From Hydrocarboniclastica marina (lineage in GTDB: Bacteria > Pseudomonadota > Gammaproteobacteria > Pseudomonadales > Oleiphilaceae): DNA of 64,000 nt. Below, one piece after another: positions 1-8,735 of this stretch. The position numbers and the translations under genes were made by a program. The notes below the pieces were generated by a model. It made no database searches, was not told where the DNA came from, and was given only the letters and a program-made list of their open reading frames with translations. Each line of letters starts with the position of its first letter. Position 1 is the first letter of the stretch. The stretch lies in NCBI RefSeq assembly GCF_004851605.1, contig NZ_CP031093.1:3782692-3846691 (forward strand). The letters are read 5' to 3'.

Positions 1-336
1 GAAGAGGATTGGCTACAGGCCTTTGAAGCCCACCCCCGTATCGGCGACATAGACAGCCTGCGCCAGAAGTATGCCTCTACCCGGTCGCTGGCCAGCGGTG
101 AACAGGCCGGAGCGCGGCAGGCCCCGGAAGAGCTCCTGCAACGGCTCAAGGTGCAAAACGATGCCTACCTGGAGAAATTTGGGTTCATCTTCATTGTCTG
201 CGCCACCGGAAAATCAGCGGAGGAGATGCTAACCCTACTGGAAACCCGTTTGGCCAATAGCCGCAAGATGGAACTGGGGAATGCGGCCCGGGAACAGGCA
301 AAAATCGCTGAACTGAGACTGGAGAAATTGGTATGA
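1..336 (+). CDS. uraD: OHCU decarboxylase, 3' part (5' end outside window)
   Basis: The reading frame is open from the first base and ends in TGA at 334-336, so only the C-terminal 111 residues are present. They include the AHPRIGD motif (residues 10-16 of the fragment) that is characteristic of 2-oxo-4-hydroxy-4-carboxy-5-ureidoimidazoline decarboxylase. This enzyme converts OHCU, the product of hydroxyisourate hydrolysis, to S-allantoin. A helical FGFIFIVCATGKS segment, also typical of the family, follows. The stop overlaps the start of the hydroxyisourate hydrolase gene by four bases (ATGA), so the two are translationally coupled and act in consecutive steps of urate breakdown. An internal GTG at 151 gives a shorter reading but would remove the catalytic motif. 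Confidence 0.93.
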   Translation, partial: EEDWLQAFEAHPRIGDIDSLRQKYASTRSLASGEQAGARQAPEELLQRLKVQNDAYLEKFGFIFIVCATGKSAEEMLTLLETRLANSRKMELGNAAREQAKIAELRLEKLV

Positions 337-677
337 CCGACAGGAGCCCCGTGACGACTCATATCCTCGACCTTGGTGGCGGTCGGCCGGCCGCTGGCGT
401 GAGGGTCGCCCTGGAACAGGTGCTGGAGAACGGCGCAAAGCTCATCGCCGATGCCGCCACCGACGACGATGGCCGCCTCATGTCCTGGTTTCGTGGCCCC
501 ATCGAACGCGGCCACTACCGGCTGCGTTTCGCCACGGGCGCGTGGTACCACGCACGCAACCTGAACACCTTCTACCCGGAGGTCACCCTGGATTTCCACG
601 TCGTCGACCCGGACGCCCACTACCACGTACCGCTCCTGATGAATCAGTGGGGCTACTCAACCTACCGGGGAAGCTGA
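333..677 (+). CDS. uraH: 5-hydroxyisourate hydrolase
   Basis: A 114-residue protein of the transthyretin-related family. It starts with the THILDLGGGRPA segment (residues 9-20) and ends in the family signature YRGS. The conserved catalytic His lies in THILD and the Arg in the middle RGHYRLRF region. It hydrolyses 5-hydroxyisourate to OHCU, acting between the urate oxidase PuuD and UraD encoded on either side. It overlaps the uraD stop by four bases and the following guanine deaminase start (ATG at 677) by one base. Length and C-terminus match the bacterial cytosolic enzyme, and no signal peptide is seen. Confidence 0.95.
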   Translation: MTDRSPVTTHILDLGGGRPAAGVRVALEQVLENGAKLIADAATDDDGRLMSWFRGPIERGHYRLRFATGAWYHARNLNTFYPEVTLDFHVVDPDAHYHVPLLMNQWGYSTYRGS

Positions 678-2074
678 TGATCCGAACTACCGACGTCCGC
701 TTTCCCGTCGACTGCGAGGCCCATCGCGGCGCCCTGCTACATTTTCTCGAGGATCCGGGCAATGAGCCCGAGCCGGCCCTCGGCGCGACCGAATACCTCG
801 AAGACGGGCTGTTGCTGATACACCATGGCAAGGTCTTGGCCACAGGCCAGGCCCGGGAGCTGCTGCCCAGACTGGCGCCAACGACACCCGTGACGCACTG
901 GCAGGAGGGGCTGATCCTCCCAGGCTTTATTGATACCCATGTCCACATGCCACAGCTGGGCGTGATGGCCAGCTATGGCACGCAACTATTAGACTGGCTT
1001 GAGACCTATACTTTTCCCCATGAGGCCCGCTTCAGCGATAGGGATTGGGCCCGGACTGAGGCTCACCGGTTTGCTGATTTGTTGCTGGCGCACGGCACTA
1101 CTTCCGGTCTGGTCTTCTGTACCTCCCACGCCAATTCGGTAGAGGCCCTGTTCGAAGCGGCCGAGGCCCGCAGTATGGGGCTGACCGCTGGTAAAGTGAT
1201 GATGGACCGTCACGCGCCGGACGACCTGATCGATACCCCCGAGACCAGTTACCAGGAGAGCCACCGGCTCCTGGAGAAATGGCATGGACGGGGCCGGCAA
1301 CGGTATGCCATTACTCCCCGCTTTGCCGCCACGTCGAGCCCCCAACAGCTGAGTCTGGCCGGAAAACTATCCGGCGAGTTTCCGCAAGCGCTGGTGCAGA
1401 CCCACTGGGCCGAGAATCTCGGGGAGATCCAATGGATCCGTGAACTGTTCCCGCAACGTGCCAGCTACCTCGACGTATACGACCACTACGGACTGCTCGG
1501 GAATCACACGGTACTCGCCCATGGCATCCACATCGACGACGGGGACCGCAAGCGGCTGAAAGAGACCGGCGCCCGCATCGCCTTCTGTCCCACCTCGAAT
1601 ACTTTCTTGGGCAGCGGCCTGTTCGACTTCCGACGAGCCCGGGAGGCGGGCATAAACGTCGGCCTGGCTTCGGACGTCGGTGGCGGCACCAGCCTGTCGA
1701 TGCTGGCTACCATGGGCGAAGCCTATAAGGTCTGTCGTCTGCAGGGTCAGACTCTGACACCCTGGCAGGCGTTCTATCTGGCGACCCTGGGCAATGCTCG
1801 GGTGTTGCATCAGGATCACGACACCGGCAGCCTCCAGCCCGGTCGCCATGCCGACTTTGTCGTACTGGACCCGTCTCGCGGCCCTCTGTTGGCGATGAAG
1901 AAGACGCACAGCCAGACCCTGGCGGAAACGCTGTTCGATCTGATGATCCTGGGTGACGACCGCGCCGTTACCGCCACCTTTGTGGCCGGTACTTGCCAGT
2001 ATCGGCGCCCGCCAGCGCCGGCGTTCCTCCCCAGCGTCGCACTCACCTCTAACTATTCCAAACAAGGAGCCTGA
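677..2074 (+). CDS. guaD: guanine deaminase
   Basis: A 465-residue amidohydrolase that converts guanine to xanthine plus ammonia. Zinc-site motifs appear in order: PGFIDTHVHMPQ (about residues 84-95), QTHWAENLGE, VLAHGIHI and the distal Asp in ASDVGGGTSLSM. The CPTSNTFLGSG segment is typical of the GuaD/AtzA branch. A longer frame opens at 542, but the ATG at 677 overlaps the uraH stop and gives a normal GuaD N-terminus, so I chose 677. The gene is part of a compact uraD-uraH-guaD-puuD run; its stop is three bases before the puuD ATG. It feeds guanine into the same xanthine/urate route. Confidence 0.93.
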   Translation: MIRTTDVRFPVDCEAHRGALLHFLEDPGNEPEPALGATEYLEDGLLLIHHGKVLATGQARELLPRLAPTTPVTHWQEGLILPGFIDTHVHMPQLGVMASYGTQLLDWLETYTFPHEARFSDRDWARTEAHRFADLLLAHGTTSGLVFCTSHANSVEALFEAAEARSMGLTAGKVMMDRHAPDDLIDTPETSYQESHRLLEKWHGRGRQRYAITPRFAATSSPQQLSLAGKLSGEFPQALVQTHWAENLGEIQWIRELFPQRASYLDVYDHYGLLGNHTVLAHGIHIDDGDRKRLKETGARIAFCPTSNTFLGSGLFDFRRAREAGINVGLASDVGGGTSLSMLATMGEAYKVCRLQGQTLTPWQAFYLATLGNARVLHQDHDTGSLQPGRHADFVVLDPSRGPLLAMKKTHSQTLAETLFDLMILGDDRAVTATFVAGTCQYRRPPAPAFLPSVALTSNYSKQGA

Positions 2075-2077
2075 TCC

Positions 2078-3289
2078 ATGGCGGCCTATCTGCACGAATG
2101 GCTGGCCCTGCTGGTCCGCTGGTTTCATCTTATCGCCGGAGTCGCCTGGATCGGCGCCTCGTTCTACTTCATCTGGCTGGACAACCACTTGCGGGAGCCG
2201 CCCACGTGGAAGAAACAGAAAGGCATAAAGGGTGACCTCTGGGCCATTCATGGGGGCGGCTTCTATGAGGTTGCCAAGTACCATCTGGGGCCCGAAAAAA
2301 TGCCCGGAGAACTGCACTGGTTTAAGTGGGAGGCCTACAGCACGTTCCTGAGCGGCATGGCCCTACTTTTTGTTGTGTACTATCTGGGATCGCCGGGCTA
2401 TCTGCTCGATGCCGGCAAGGCCGACATAAGCATGGCCACGGCCGCCGCTATCGGCCTGGGCGTCATCGCTTTCGCGCTGGCGCTGTACGAGGGACTGATA
2501 CGGAGCCCTCTGGCCCAAAACGGCAAGGCCTTCGGCCTGGTGCTTTACGCTATTTTGGTCTTCGCCGCCTGGGCCCTGTTTCAGCTGTTCTCGGGCCGGG
2601 GCGCATTCATCCACGTGGGGGCCATCATCGGCACCATAATGGTGGCCAATGTGTTCCTGGGCATCATCCCCTCCCAGCGAGCGTTGGTAGACTCAGTGAC
2701 CCAGGGTGGCGAACCGGATCCCAAGGTGGCCCGGTTGGCGGCTTTGGCCAAGCTGCGCTCTACCCACAATAATTATCTGACGCTGCCCGTGTTGTTCATC
2801 ATGATCAGCAACCACTACCCGATGCTTTACAGTCACCCCTGGGGCTGGGCGATCCTGGCAGCGATCGGTTTTATCACCGCTTTCGCTCGTCACTTTTTCA
2901 ACCTCAGGCATCGCGGCGTCAACCGCCCGTCGATTCTCGTTGTATCAGCCTGCTTGGCGGCGGCGTTAATCTGGTTTGTCGCCCCAGATACGGGAGCTGG
3001 GGCAAGTACGGCAAATGCTGTGACCCGGATCTCCGACACGACCGTCACCCAAATACTGGAAAAACACTGCACCAGCTGCCATAGCAGTCAGCCGTCACAC
3101 CCAGCCTTCCAGGCCGCGCCGGCTGGCATCGTGCTGGATGAACTGTCCATGCTCGACAGTCATGGGGCTCAGGTACGCCAAGCGGCCGTGGTCACCCATT
3201 ACATGCCCTTGGGCAATACCACCAGCATGTCCGAGGAAGAGCGACAACAGCTTGGCCAGTGGTTGATAAGCCGGCAGCAGTCAAAATAA
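2078..3289 (+). CDS. puuD: membrane-bound urate hydroxylase PuuD with cytochrome c domain
   Basis: A 403-residue integral membrane protein with about eight hydrophobic helices, beginning EWLALLVRWFHLIAGVAWIGASFYF. This N-terminus is characteristic of PuuD, the FAD-independent membrane urate oxidase. The C-terminal roughly 90 residues are a periplasmic c-type cytochrome domain with one heme motif (CTSCH, about residue 330). It oxidises urate to 5-hydroxyisourate and passes electrons to the respiratory chain, supplying the substrate of UraH encoded just upstream. Conserved HNNYLTLPVLFIMISNHYP in the middle also fits the family. It is the last gene of the run and is convergent with the oxygenase gene at 3384. 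Confidence 0.93.
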   Translation: MAAYLHEWLALLVRWFHLIAGVAWIGASFYFIWLDNHLREPPTWKKQKGIKGDLWAIHGGGFYEVAKYHLGPEKMPGELHWFKWEAYSTFLSGMALLFVVYYLGSPGYLLDAGKADISMATAAAIGLGVIAFALALYEGLIRSPLAQNGKAFGLVLYAILVFAAWALFQLFSGRGAFIHVGAIIGTIMVANVFLGIIPSQRALVDSVTQGGEPDPKVARLAALAKLRSTHNNYLTLPVLFIMISNHYPMLYSHPWGWAILAAIGFITAFARHFFNLRHRGVNRPSILVVSACLAAALIWFVAPDTGAGASTANAVTRISDTTVTQILEKHCTSCHSSQPSHPAFQAAPAGIVLDELSMLDSHGAQVRQAAVVTHYMPLGNTTSMSEEERQQLGQWLISRQQSK

Positions 3290-3342
3290 TCGGCTACAAA
3301 ACGCCGTGGTTTGATTCTCAACGCCGAAGGGAGGAAAGAACA

Positions 3343-3392
3343 AAGCAGTAGGCCCCAAACGAGGGGGCCACTGTAAATGGATCCTACTGCTT
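3343..3392. terminator. inverted repeat between convergent genes
   Basis: Between puuD (+) and the oxygenase (-) lies a nested inverted repeat. The outer arms are AAGCAGTAGG (3343-3352) and CCTACTGCTT (3383-3392); the inner arms are GGCCCC (3351-3356) and GGGGCC (3364-3369). It overlaps the oxygenase stop codon. There is no U-tract, so calling it a bidirectional terminator rests only on position and stem strength. Confidence 0.4.
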
Positions 3393-4418
3393 CTGCGACT
3401 CGGCCTTTTCTGCAGCCGCGTCAAAGTTCGCTTTGATCCGCTGCAACAGGTAATCCCGGGCGGAAATGGGCGGGTATTTGCCCTGCGGACTTTCGATCAT
3501 GACGTCCTTGTTGGCCTGGCAGAAGAAAGCCAGGCTGTAGCGAGAGCCGTTGTATTCGCCCGGTCTGGGCATTCGCACGCGGTGGAGGGTGGACTTGAGG
3601 CGGTCATCGCTCCACCGCATCAGCATGTCGCCGATGTTGCAGGTAATCAGGTCGTCTTTCGGCAGCACACTGAACCATTCCCGTTCATCGCCCTTTCCTT
3701 CTGCATCCTTTCCCGGGCTCACCTGTAGCCCGCCCTGGCCCGTTTGCTGGAAGACCATGGTGAGACAGTCAAAATCGGTATGCGCGCCAGCCCGCCAGAT
3801 GGATTCATCCAGCCCAGCCTCATCCGCCAAGGGCAGATAATGGAGTAGCCGAAGGGTGCTTTGGTAGTCCGGCAGGGCCCGATCATGAGCCTGCGTGAAG
3901 AAATCTCGCGCAAATCCCAGGCGGTCTGCAAAGCAGGACAGCACCTTCATGCCCAGCTGCCAAGCCTGATACTCCATATCCAGCATTACTCTGTGAAACT
4001 CCGGCACGATTGTCTGGTTGGGCCAGAGGTCGTCCATGTGCGGCAAGGTAATTTGGAAGGACTCCTTCTGGTCAGCTGTGCCGGTAGAGGGCCGCACCTG
4101 GGACATAAATTCCCAGCCGGCATTGAGGCCTTTTTTCAGCGGATACTGCGACTTCTGACCTTCTGGGAGTTCAAAAAAGCGCTCTGATACCTGGAACGCT
4201 TTACGAACTACCGCCAGTTCCAGTCCGTGGTTGGCCAACTGGAAGAAGCCTACCTCGGTGGCAGCAATCCATAGCTGCTCAGTAATCTCTTGTCGACGGT
4301 GCTCGAAGTCGGTGAGGTCAATCACCGGTACGTCACGGTCGATTTCCTTTCCCATACCGCCAAAAGTGGTTTCCAGGTTGAGTTCTTTCAGGTCGTATTT
4401 CTTGGTAGTGGTGGTCAT
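3384..4418 (-). CDS. 2-oxoglutarate/Fe(II)-dependent oxygenase, isopenicillin-N-synthase-like
   Basis: A 344-residue protein. Residues 30-65 carry the non-haem dioxygenase N-terminal signature (VPVIDL... EVGFFQLANHG). The iron ligands are visible as H213-x-D215 and H279, and the co-substrate arginine lies in the RYS motif (residues 293-295). An upstream extension to 4544 exists, but the ATG at 4418 is preceded by GGGAGG at good spacing and starts the conserved protein. No substrate is known. It lies inside a purine-catabolic block, so a role in oxidising a purine derivative is possible but unproven; the known xanthine dioxygenase XanA belongs to a different (TauD-like) branch. The upstream neighbour is transcribed divergently. 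Confidence 0.85.
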   Translation of the reverse strand: MTTTTKKYDLKELNLETTFGGMGKEIDRDVPVIDLTDFEHRRQEITEQLWIAATEVGFFQLANHGLELAVVRKAFQVSERFFELPEGQKSQYPLKKGLNAGWEFMSQVRPSTGTADQKESFQITLPHMDDLWPNQTIVPEFHRVMLDMEYQAWQLGMKVLSCFADRLGFARDFFTQAHDRALPDYQSTLRLLHYLPLADEAGLDESIWRAGAHTDFDCLTMVFQQTGQGGLQVSPGKDAEGKGDEREWFSVLPKDDLITCNIGDMLMRWSDDRLKSTLHRVRMPRPGEYNGSRYSLAFFCQANKDVMIESPQGKYPPISARDYLLQRIKANFDAAAEKAESQKQ

Positions 4419-4973
4419 CAATGCCTCCCAGGCAGAACATTCTGAGGGATTAGGACCGGACAGGATGGGGCGAGCACTACCATGGCGGCCGCGAAAGCCA
4501 TTGCCTCGATGTCGCCAACCGCCGTCCGGCCGACAACTGAGCAATGACCCGAAACTACCGCAAGCACGGCAGGTTCCTGACTGCTTCTACTCAGACTGGG
4601 CGGCTGCAAAAAAGAACAGCCACACTTACACCAAGCAGCCTTTGTGCCAGCGTGACAGCAATCTGTGAATCGCGGTCGATCAATTCGTTGCCTCCGATTC
4701 GGTTTTTCGTCCGGCTCGAGTACGTACCTAAGCAGTGCATTTTTACCCTCACGGGCACCGCTACGGTGCAGAAGACATCTTCAGGGCGAGCGCCGAAACA
4801 GGATTGACCACATGGTCAAAAATGGAAGGATTTTTGCATTGGTGGGATGCCCGCTGTGCGTATATCAAACGTTTTACATCACGACCTCATGTGTCTAAGC
4901 ACTTGCAACAAGAGTAGAAGCGGTCAGGAGCAAGACTCCGGGACATTGCTCTTTCTCACACCAGGAGCAGCCT
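4419..4973. other. intergenic region between divergent oxygenase and deaminase genes
   Basis: A 555-bp stretch without a convincing gene; the short overlapping frames here have no family resemblance. It must hold the two divergent promoters. One clear small hairpin is visible (GCACCG-CTA-CGGTGC, 4755-4769), about 205 bases before the deaminase start. I could not match it to a known purine or xanthine riboswitch, nor see strong -35/-10 boxes. Confidence 0.5.
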
Positions 4974-6335
4974 GTGAATTATCTGATCCAGAACGCGACG
5001 GCCATTTTTTCCGCCAGCCACGCCAAAGCAACCGACATCCGCATCACTGACGGGCGTATTGCCGAGCTCGGCCGGGACCTCAACATGAGCCCCACCGCTC
5101 CGGAAACAACTATCAACGCCCAGGGCTGTGTTATCTGGCCGGGGCTGGTTAACACACACCACCACCTGGCCCAGTCAGTCATGAAGGGTGTGCCGGCGGG
5201 TCTTAACCAAACCCTGGGGGATTGGCTCGGCAGCGTGCCCTATCGGTTCTGGCCAAAGGTGACGCCAGATTTGATGTATCACGCCGCCCGCCTGGGGCTG
5301 TATGAGATGATACGTTCTGGCGCAACCACCTGCGCCGACCATCATTACCTTTACCACAGCACCACCCCACCAGAGCTGGAAGATGCGGTCTGGCAGGCCG
5401 CCGATGAGCTGGGAATCCGCCTGGTTCTATGCCGGGGCAGCGCGACGGAACAGGGTAGTCATGAGGGCATGATCGAACACAACATCGAGCCGGAGACCCT
5501 TGATCAGGTCATCAACAGGCTTGACGCCACTCGCAAAAAACACCACCAACCCGGGGCGGACGCCATGAAGAAGCTGGTGGTTGCCCCAACCAGTCTGATC
5601 CACTCCAGCTCGCCAGAAGGACTCAAGGTCCAGGCCCAGTGGGCGCGCGAACAGGGCCTGCGACTCCACTCACACCTGCTGGAAGTATTTTCAGATGAGG
5701 AACAGGCCCGCCGGAAATACGGCATGAGCGCCATTGATTACGCCGAGTCCTGTGACTGGCTAGGGCCGGACGTCTGGTTTGCCCATCTGGTCCACAGTGA
5801 CGACCACGCGATCGAGCGGCTCGCAGCCAGCGGAACCGGCATCGCCCACTGCCCAACATCCAACTGTCGGCTGGGCAGCGGTATTGCTCCGGCCGTCGCG
5901 ATGGCCCGAGCAGGGGTACCTGTTTCACTAGCGGTGGACGGTTCGGCCTCGGCCGAGTCGGGCTCGCTGCTGCAAGAACTGAATCTGGCCTGGTTGATCC
6001 ACCGGGCCGTGCATGGCCCGGAGGCAACCACCCTGGAGACGGTCCTTGACTGGGGCTCAAGGGGCGGTGCGCAGATTCTGGGGCTGACGGATGTTGGCAG
6101 TCTGGAGGTGGGCAAAGCTGCCGATCTGGTGCTCTACGACATAGACCAGCCGCGCTTCGCCGGGGTCCATGACCCACTGCTGGCACCGCTCATGTGTGGA
6201 GAACCGGTTCAGGTGCGGGATAGTTTCGTGCAGGGCCGCCCTGTGGTGAAAGACGGTGTGATGGGAAACCTGGACATTGACGAACTGACCCGGAACGTAC
6301 GATCTAGCGTGGCAAAGTTACTCAGCAACGCCTGA
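4974..6335 (+). CDS. 8-oxoguanine deaminase-type amidohydrolase
   Basis: A 453-residue metal-dependent amidohydrolase starting at GTG 4974, with AGGAG six bases upstream. Metal-site motifs: NTHHHLAQS (about residues 60-68), LRLHSHLLE, WFAHLVHSDD and the late Asp in VDGSASAESGS. The FWPKVTPD and GATTCADHHYLY segments resemble characterised 8-oxoguanine deaminases (Pa0142 type), which convert 8-oxoguanine to urate. That product would feed straight into PuuD and UraH/UraD encoded nearby. Other cytosine- or chlorohydrolase-like substrates cannot be excluded from sequence alone. The gene is convergent with the ABC binding-protein gene. Confidence 0.82.
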   Translation: MNYLIQNATAIFSASHAKATDIRITDGRIAELGRDLNMSPTAPETTINAQGCVIWPGLVNTHHHLAQSVMKGVPAGLNQTLGDWLGSVPYRFWPKVTPDLMYHAARLGLYEMIRSGATTCADHHYLYHSTTPPELEDAVWQAADELGIRLVLCRGSATEQGSHEGMIEHNIEPETLDQVINRLDATRKKHHQPGADAMKKLVVAPTSLIHSSSPEGLKVQAQWAREQGLRLHSHLLEVFSDEEQARRKYGMSAIDYAESCDWLGPDVWFAHLVHSDDHAIERLAASGTGIAHCPTSNCRLGSGIAPAVAMARAGVPVSLAVDGSASAESGSLLQELNLAWLIHRAVHGPEATTLETVLDWGSRGGAQILGLTDVGSLEVGKAADLVLYDIDQPRFAGVHDPLLAPLMCGEPVQVRDSFVQGRPVVKDGVMGNLDIDELTRNVRSSVAKLLSNA

Positions 6336-6388
6336 CTGAGCCTTCAAGGCGAGAGGCGAGCCTGAAGATGCCCCTCGCCGCCCACCGT

Positions 6389-7456
6389 TTACTGCGGTAT
6401 ATTCGCTGTCATCCCTTCTACGTACCAGTCCATGCCCGCCAGCTCTTCCTGGGTCATGGTGGAGCCTTCCGCAACCCGCAGTTTGCCGGACTGGTCTTTC
6501 AATGGCCCGGTGAAAGGATGAAGCTCACCACTGCCAATGGACTCGATTACCGCATCCACCTTGGACCTCTGCTCATCCGTCAGGCGATCGCTGATTCCGA
6601 CAATCTGGATCACATCGTCGGAAATGCCGCCCCAGTAATCTCCCGACTTCCAGGTATCGTCCATGGCGGCCTGCACAGTGTCGATGTAATACGGTGCCCA
6701 ATCGTTTACCACAGAAAGCAAGTGGGCTTCGCCGCCGAATTTACGCATGTCGGAAGCCTGCCCAACGCCCCAGTTGCCGCGTTTCTGGGCTGCCAACAAG
6801 GGCGCCGGGCTATCCGTATGCTGGACGATTACGTCGGCCCCCTGGTCCATCAGGGCATTTGCCGCATCCGCCTCCTTTGCCGGGTCGAACCAAGTATTGG
6901 CCCAGACTACTTTGAGCTCAATGTCCGGGTTGACCTCTTTTGCCCCCAGATACACAGCATTGATATCGCGAATCACCTCCGGAATAGGAAATGACGCGAT
7001 ATAGCCCAGCGTGTCGGTTTCTGTAACCAGGCCGGCAGCAACACCGGTGACGTAGCGCCCCTCGTAAGTCACAGACAAGTAAGTGCCCAGGTTATCGTCT
7101 TGCTTGTAGCCAGTTGCGTGCAGGAAGGTAATGTCGGGGTACTGTTCGGCAACGCGGGCCGTCGGATTCATGAAGCCGAAAGAGGTCGTGAATATGACAT
7201 CGTTACCCGCCTGGGCCAACCGACGGATTGTGCGCTCTGCATCTGCACCCTCACTGACATTCTCAACATACGTTGTCTCCACCTTGTCGCCGAAGTGCTC
7301 TTCCAGGGCAAGGCGCCCCTGGTCGTGCTGGTAACTCCAGCCGTGGTCTCCAATGGGGCCAACATATACAAAGCCGACTTTCATCGGATCCTCGGCCATG
7401 GCCGGTAGTGGCAAGGTAAGTGCAACAGCTAGTGCCAGACTGCATTTTAAGCTCAT
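6389..7456 (-). CDS. BMP-family ABC transporter substrate-binding protein
   Basis: A 355-residue periplasmic binding protein. It starts at ATG 7456 (an upstream in-frame extension to 7555 lacks a ribosome site, while AGGAGA precedes 7456) with a signal peptide ending PAMAEDP. The mature part begins MKVGFVYVGPIGDHGWSYQHD, the signature of the PnrA/BMP family that binds nucleosides and purines. Its position beside the purine genes suggests uptake of a purine or nucleoside. No permease or ATPase genes lie next to it: downstream it meets the convergent deaminase and upstream is IS debris. Its membrane partners must therefore be elsewhere or lost. Confidence 0.87.
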   Translation of the reverse strand: MSLKCSLALAVALTLPLPAMAEDPMKVGFVYVGPIGDHGWSYQHDQGRLALEEHFGDKVETTYVENVSEGADAERTIRRLAQAGNDVIFTTSFGFMNPTARVAEQYPDITFLHATGYKQDDNLGTYLSVTYEGRYVTGVAAGLVTETDTLGYIASFPIPEVIRDINAVYLGAKEVNPDIELKVVWANTWFDPAKEADAANALMDQGADVIVQHTDSPAPLLAAQKRGNWGVGQASDMRKFGGEAHLLSVVNDWAPYYIDTVQAAMDDTWKSGDYWGGISDDVIQIVGISDRLTDEQRSKVDAVIESIGSGELHPFTGPLKDQSGKLRVAEGSTMTQEELAGMDWYVEGMTANIPQ

Positions 7457-7809
7457 GTAGCTTTCTCCTGAACAATTTGAACGCGGACTACTTCCGCTTG
7501 AACGGACCACAGACCGGTGGCAGCAAAAAGCTGGCCAAATGCTCAGGAATTTCACTTAACTGTTTTTGTTGAGTATTTAATTGGAGGTAAACAGCAACTG
7601 AAAAATTAGGCACTGTTTTGGCGCAGTATTCGTTGGAAGGCGAGGAAAGGAGAGCAATTCTGTACGGCCAGCGTTGCCGCAAGTCCAATTGTCGGGGCTC
7701 ATTTCAGAGCTCGACGTATTTTCAAGTGATAGTACTTTTTTTAGTTCAGCGTAGCCATCCGACCAACACCTTGCCAAGGTCAATCCAACCTGAACCCGAA
7801 AGCAAACCC
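7457..7809. other. gene-free stretch at left edge of the accessory region
   Basis: About 350 bp upstream of the BMP-family gene, noticeably AT-richer than the purine block. It should contain that gene's promoter on the - strand. No supported coding sequence or repeat was seen; the small overlapping frames look spurious. Confidence 0.4.
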
Positions 7810-7944
7810 ATGATCAAACATTTGCTGCGGCAGGAATAATATCGGCAACAGCACGCCGAGAACGGCTACAGTTAGGCCCAGTTTCGTCATCGCCACAAGG
7901 AATGGCTCGGTCGTTATCAATGCAGCATGCGTCAGTCATACCGC
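7810..7944 (+). pseudogene. IS21-family istA transposase fragment
   Basis: One frame reads HLLRQE, stop, YRQQHAENGYS, stop, AQFRHRHKEWLGRY and then SMRQSYRA. This follows the usual IstA order (WEEYRQQHPDGYGYSQFCRHYRQW...MRQTHRAGEK) but carries two in-frame stops (TAA 7837-7839 and TAG 7873-7875) and loses similarity after MRQSYRA. The same frame stays open to 8097 without recognisable homology. It is a decayed transposase remnant marking the edge of the accessory region. Confidence 0.6.
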
Positions 7945-8065
7945 GCCACGCGCTTTCTGTTGGAGATCTTACAGCTGCAGCAAAGATGGGTGTATCCTCA
8001 TGACGCTATAGTGCAATTGCTACTAGAAACTCCGCTCAAACAATACCCGCGACAAATGGCGACCA

Positions 8066-8374
8066 TCAGGCGTTTTTTAGAACACGCCGCTCTTTAAAGT
8101 CATGTGCTAGCTTCTGGTGCTCCAGCGCAGCTTCTCGGAGGGTCGCGTTAATAGGTTCGGGGTTTTCCAATAGCTCCAGCATTCGATCCGCGCTTTTTCT
8201 CCCGACCTTAACCTGAGGTGCCTGGCGTTCCGTTTCGATAGCTTCTTTCCTAGCAGCGTAGACCAAAAACTGATTTACACTACGGCCAGTCAGCTCCGCC
8301 GCTCGTGCAATGAGAATTCGAGTTTCTTCGTCAAAACGCACAACTATGCGAGTATTCTTATCGCAAGAAGTCAT
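8066..8374 (-). CDS. DUF1778 (TacA-type) antitoxin, no toxin visible
   Basis: A 102-residue ribbon-helix-helix protein. The start is taken at ATG 8374; the 15-residue upstream extension has no family match. Residues 8-45 (RIVVRFDEETRILIARAAELTGRSVNQFLVYAAR) match the DUF1778 fold that forms the DNA-binding antitoxin of TacAT-type modules. In such modules a GNAT acetyltransferase toxin normally follows the antitoxin gene. Here the downstream - strand DNA is non-coding or IS debris, so the antitoxin looks orphaned. Its 3' end overlaps by 32 bases the tail of the open frame that continues from the istA remnant. Confidence 0.75.
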   Translation of the reverse strand: MTSCDKNTRIVVRFDEETRILIARAAELTGRSVNQFLVYAARKEAIETERQAPQVKVGRKSADRMLELLENPEPINATLREAALEHQKLAHDFKERRVLKNA

Positions 8375-8735
8375 AATTTTACCCGTACAAACATGGCCAA
8401 AGAGAGGAGTCGAGTGCACCCGTGCCCTTCAAAAATGCACGCTTTCGACTATCCATTGTGTTTCATATCGACGGCCTATGCTACTTGGCCGGACAGAGAT
8501 AAATGGATAGAGCATGACGATAGAGATTCGAATATCGACTACAGTTGGGGCTTGCCACTTCTGATTCCGTTTTATCAAATCTGCAAACCTACGGCCTGGA
8601 CCTGGTCCTGCCCAAATACCTCGTCCGGATCTATACAAAGCGAGACGCCTACGGAAATATCGCTCGTCGACATTGAGACCTTGAGCAGCCGACAGCTCTA
8701 GGCCTGGCCCGGCTTGGCTTGGGTTTACACGTTAG
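8375..8735. other. gene-poor stretch upstream of the antitoxin
   Basis: A weak + strand frame ending at 8701 exists but has no recognisable family. Another frame (about 8525-8673) reads ...LSNLQTYGLDLVLPKYL..., faintly like a regulator tail, with no start. The DUF1778 antitoxin promoter must lie here. Nothing else can be supported. Confidence 0.3.

Noticed and set aside
542-676. N-terminal extension of the guanine deaminase frame
   Set aside because: It runs inside uraH in another phase and is Pro/Arg-rich; ATG 677 overlaps the uraH stop and gives a normal N-terminus.
1367-2317. 316-codon - strand frame
   Set aside because: Antisense to guaD and puuD, with no family resemblance; a shadow of GC-rich coding DNA.
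4755-4769. Hairpin as purine/xanthine riboswitch
   Set aside because: A single short stem without the multi-helix core of known purine-family riboswitches; position about 205 bases before the start gives no further support.
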